Positions 62,983 through 64,000 of a stretch of 64,000 nt of DNA are shown here, in pieces. The translations under genes were made by a program, and so were the position numbers. This DNA comes from Diadema setosum (Eukaryota; Echinodermata; Echinoidea; Diadematoida; Diadematidae). The DNA lies in the NCBI RefSeq assembly GCF_964275005.1, contig NC_092697.1:12817327-12881326 (forward strand). Direction: 5' to 3'. Position 1 is the first letter of the stretch. The number at the start of each line of letters is the position of its first letter. Under the pieces are notes generated by a model. The model had not been told where the DNA came from. It was given only the letters and a program-made list of their open reading frames with translations, and ran no database searches.

Positions 62983-63153
62983 CTCCCGATGATGGAATGG
63001 CCCTTAAATAGTGCGAGATTGTGCAGAGCGCACTGGACCTTGTCCAGCGCGCGAAAGACGGCTTGGGATTTTGCGAACGGCCCGGTCCCACGCGTGCAAT
63101 AAATTGAAGCGGAGACCTCCTCTCTTGTTAAGTGTAGGTCTCTCCACACGTTC

Positions 63154-64000
63154 TCAGATGGCTTCCTTGACGCCCCTCTCAAACCACTTGGATTCTCTAT
63201 CCAGAATAATCACTTGATTGGTGTTAAACGAATGTTTGCTGGCATTGATGTGTGTGTATACTGCTGAATCCGGGATGCTTTCTGAGTTGCTGGGTCTTCT
63301 GTGTTGGTTCATACGAGCTTTTTGTGATTGTTGTGTCTCCCCTATGTAGAAATCATGGCAATCCTCCTGGGAACATCGGATGCCATAGACTACGTTTCTC
63401 TGTTTTTCTTTGGCGGCTCGGTCCTTGACGTGAACTAATCTCTGCCTTAATGTGTTGTGGGGCTTGAAGGCAGTAGTGATGCCCTGTTTCTGAAACAGCC
63501 TTTTGATCTTGTCCGACAGATCATGCACGTACGGGATAGTGATGGTGACTTTCCGTCCCTGTGTACCGTGGGTTCTCTGTGTGTTCTTGTTTTGTCGTTT
63601 CGGGGTGTCTGCTTTAGAGAATGCCCAGTCTGGGTATCCACATCCAGCCAGGGCGTTTTTGATGTTGGTCTTTTCTTTTTCAACCTCAGGTGGACTGTGA
63701 ACTATGGTGTCTGCTCTGTGGAAGAGGGTCCTGATGACTGCAAGTTTGTGAACCAAGGGGTGATGTGACTGGAAATTAAGATACTGGTCCGTATGGGTCG
63801 GTTTCCTGTACACTGAAGTGGAGAGGGTACCATTTGAATCGACGTGGACCTCAACATCTAGGAATGCCAGATGTCCATCCTTGCATGTTTCTTGTGTAAA
63901 GGAAATGTGCGTGTCCAAGGAGTTGATATGACCAAAGAAAGACGCACTCTCTTCCTCATGGAGGATGACAAAAGTGTCATCCACGTAGCGGAGCCAGATA
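63154..64000 (-). CDS. Penelope RT (partial) with GIY-YIG endonuclease, open
   Basis: Read from the right edge: WLRYVDDTFVILH is the RT catalytic block (YVDD at about 63975-63986). It continues through HLAFLDVEVHV, VYRKPTHTDQYLNFQSHHPL and CGYPDWAFSK to the endonuclease, VVYGIRCSQEDCHDFYIGET with downstream R and NQH. The frame is open from the window edge to the stop at 63154, so this copy may be young. The N-terminal RT lies outside the window. Both domains in this order are diagnostic for Penelope-like elements. Confidence 0.88.
   Translation of the reverse strand, partial: IWLRYVDDTFVILHEEESASFFGHINSLDTHISFTQETCKDGHLAFLDVEVHVDSNGTLSTSVYRKPTHTDQYLNFQSHHPLVHKLAVIRTLFHRADTIVHSPPEVEKEKTNIKNALAGCGYPDWAFSKADTPKRQNKNTQRTHGTQGRKVTITIPYVHDLSDKIKRLFQKQGITTAFKPHNTLRQRLVHVKDRAAKEKQRNVVYGIRCSQEDCHDFYIGETQQSQKARMNQHRRPSNSESIPDSAVYTHINASKHSFNTNQVIILDRESKWFERGVKEAI

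Larger units (their letters stand above)
62905..64000 (-). mobile_element. Penelope-like element, right end beyond the window
   Basis: The 3' terminal region is at about 62905-63110, and the protein text starts at the window edge. Orientation is minus. The element is longer than seen; this is its downstream part. Confidence 0.85.

Overview
The window looks like genomic DNA of a marine invertebrate animal. It has long introns with canonical GT/AG sites, a CR1/L2-group LINE with a 2A-like motif, two Penelope-like elements, a tRNA-derived SINE and a very dense layer of small inverted-repeat elements. An echinoderm or another invertebrate deuterostome fits best, but that is inference from repeat style. 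Nothing bacterial, plastid or mitochondrial is seen.

One host gene accounts for the window. It lies on the minus strand from about 46.86 kb to 4.66 kb. I could chain ten coding exons whose splice sites and reading-frame phases fit at all nine junctions. The product, about 808 residues from the first Met or 781 from the second, is a class I cytokine receptor of gp130/Domeless type. In order it has a signal peptide (exon 1), the cysteine-rich first half of the cytokine-binding module (exons 2-3), the second half with a half-conserved WSxWS motif (exons 4-5), one fibronectin III domain (exons 6-8), a transmembrane helix with a box1-like P-x-P (exon 9) and a 383-residue tail full of tyrosine motifs, including YVTQ, YDAQ, YVTM and YTRM (exon 10). 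Exon 1 has a splice acceptor ahead of its ATG, so at least one untranslated exon lies further right. A CpG-rich block with an NRF-1 palindrome near 55.3 kb and a strong minus-strand donor near 59.4 kb are candidates.

Almost everything else is intronic or flanking repeat. Left to right: a six-unit satellite with nuclear-receptor half sites (1.2-2.1 kb); the terminal exon; a broken LINE (6.6-10.3 kb); a three-deep nest of elements (10.4-13.2 kb); a LINE relic split by a Harbinger-like MITE (13.7-14.3 kb); assorted MITEs and a 0.9-kb palindrome (14.4-24.5 kb); a satellite split by a Harbinger-like MITE and a Penelope fragment (25.1-27.6 kb); a 3.77-kb terminal-inverted-repeat element carrying its own satellite (29.1-32.8 kb); nested elements and an inverted MITE dimer (34-44.8 kb); more MITEs, microsatellites and an orientation-flipping array (45-55 kb); a SINE (57.6 kb); a possible LTR (60.4-60.9 kb); a foldback element (61.3-62.6 kb); and a Penelope-like element running off the right edge.

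Many insertions still show target duplications and clean empty sites, so their order of arrival can be read. No transposase gene is present, so the DNA elements must be mobilised in trans if at all. All coordinates, translations and splice calls were made by eye, and no alignment or database search was run.
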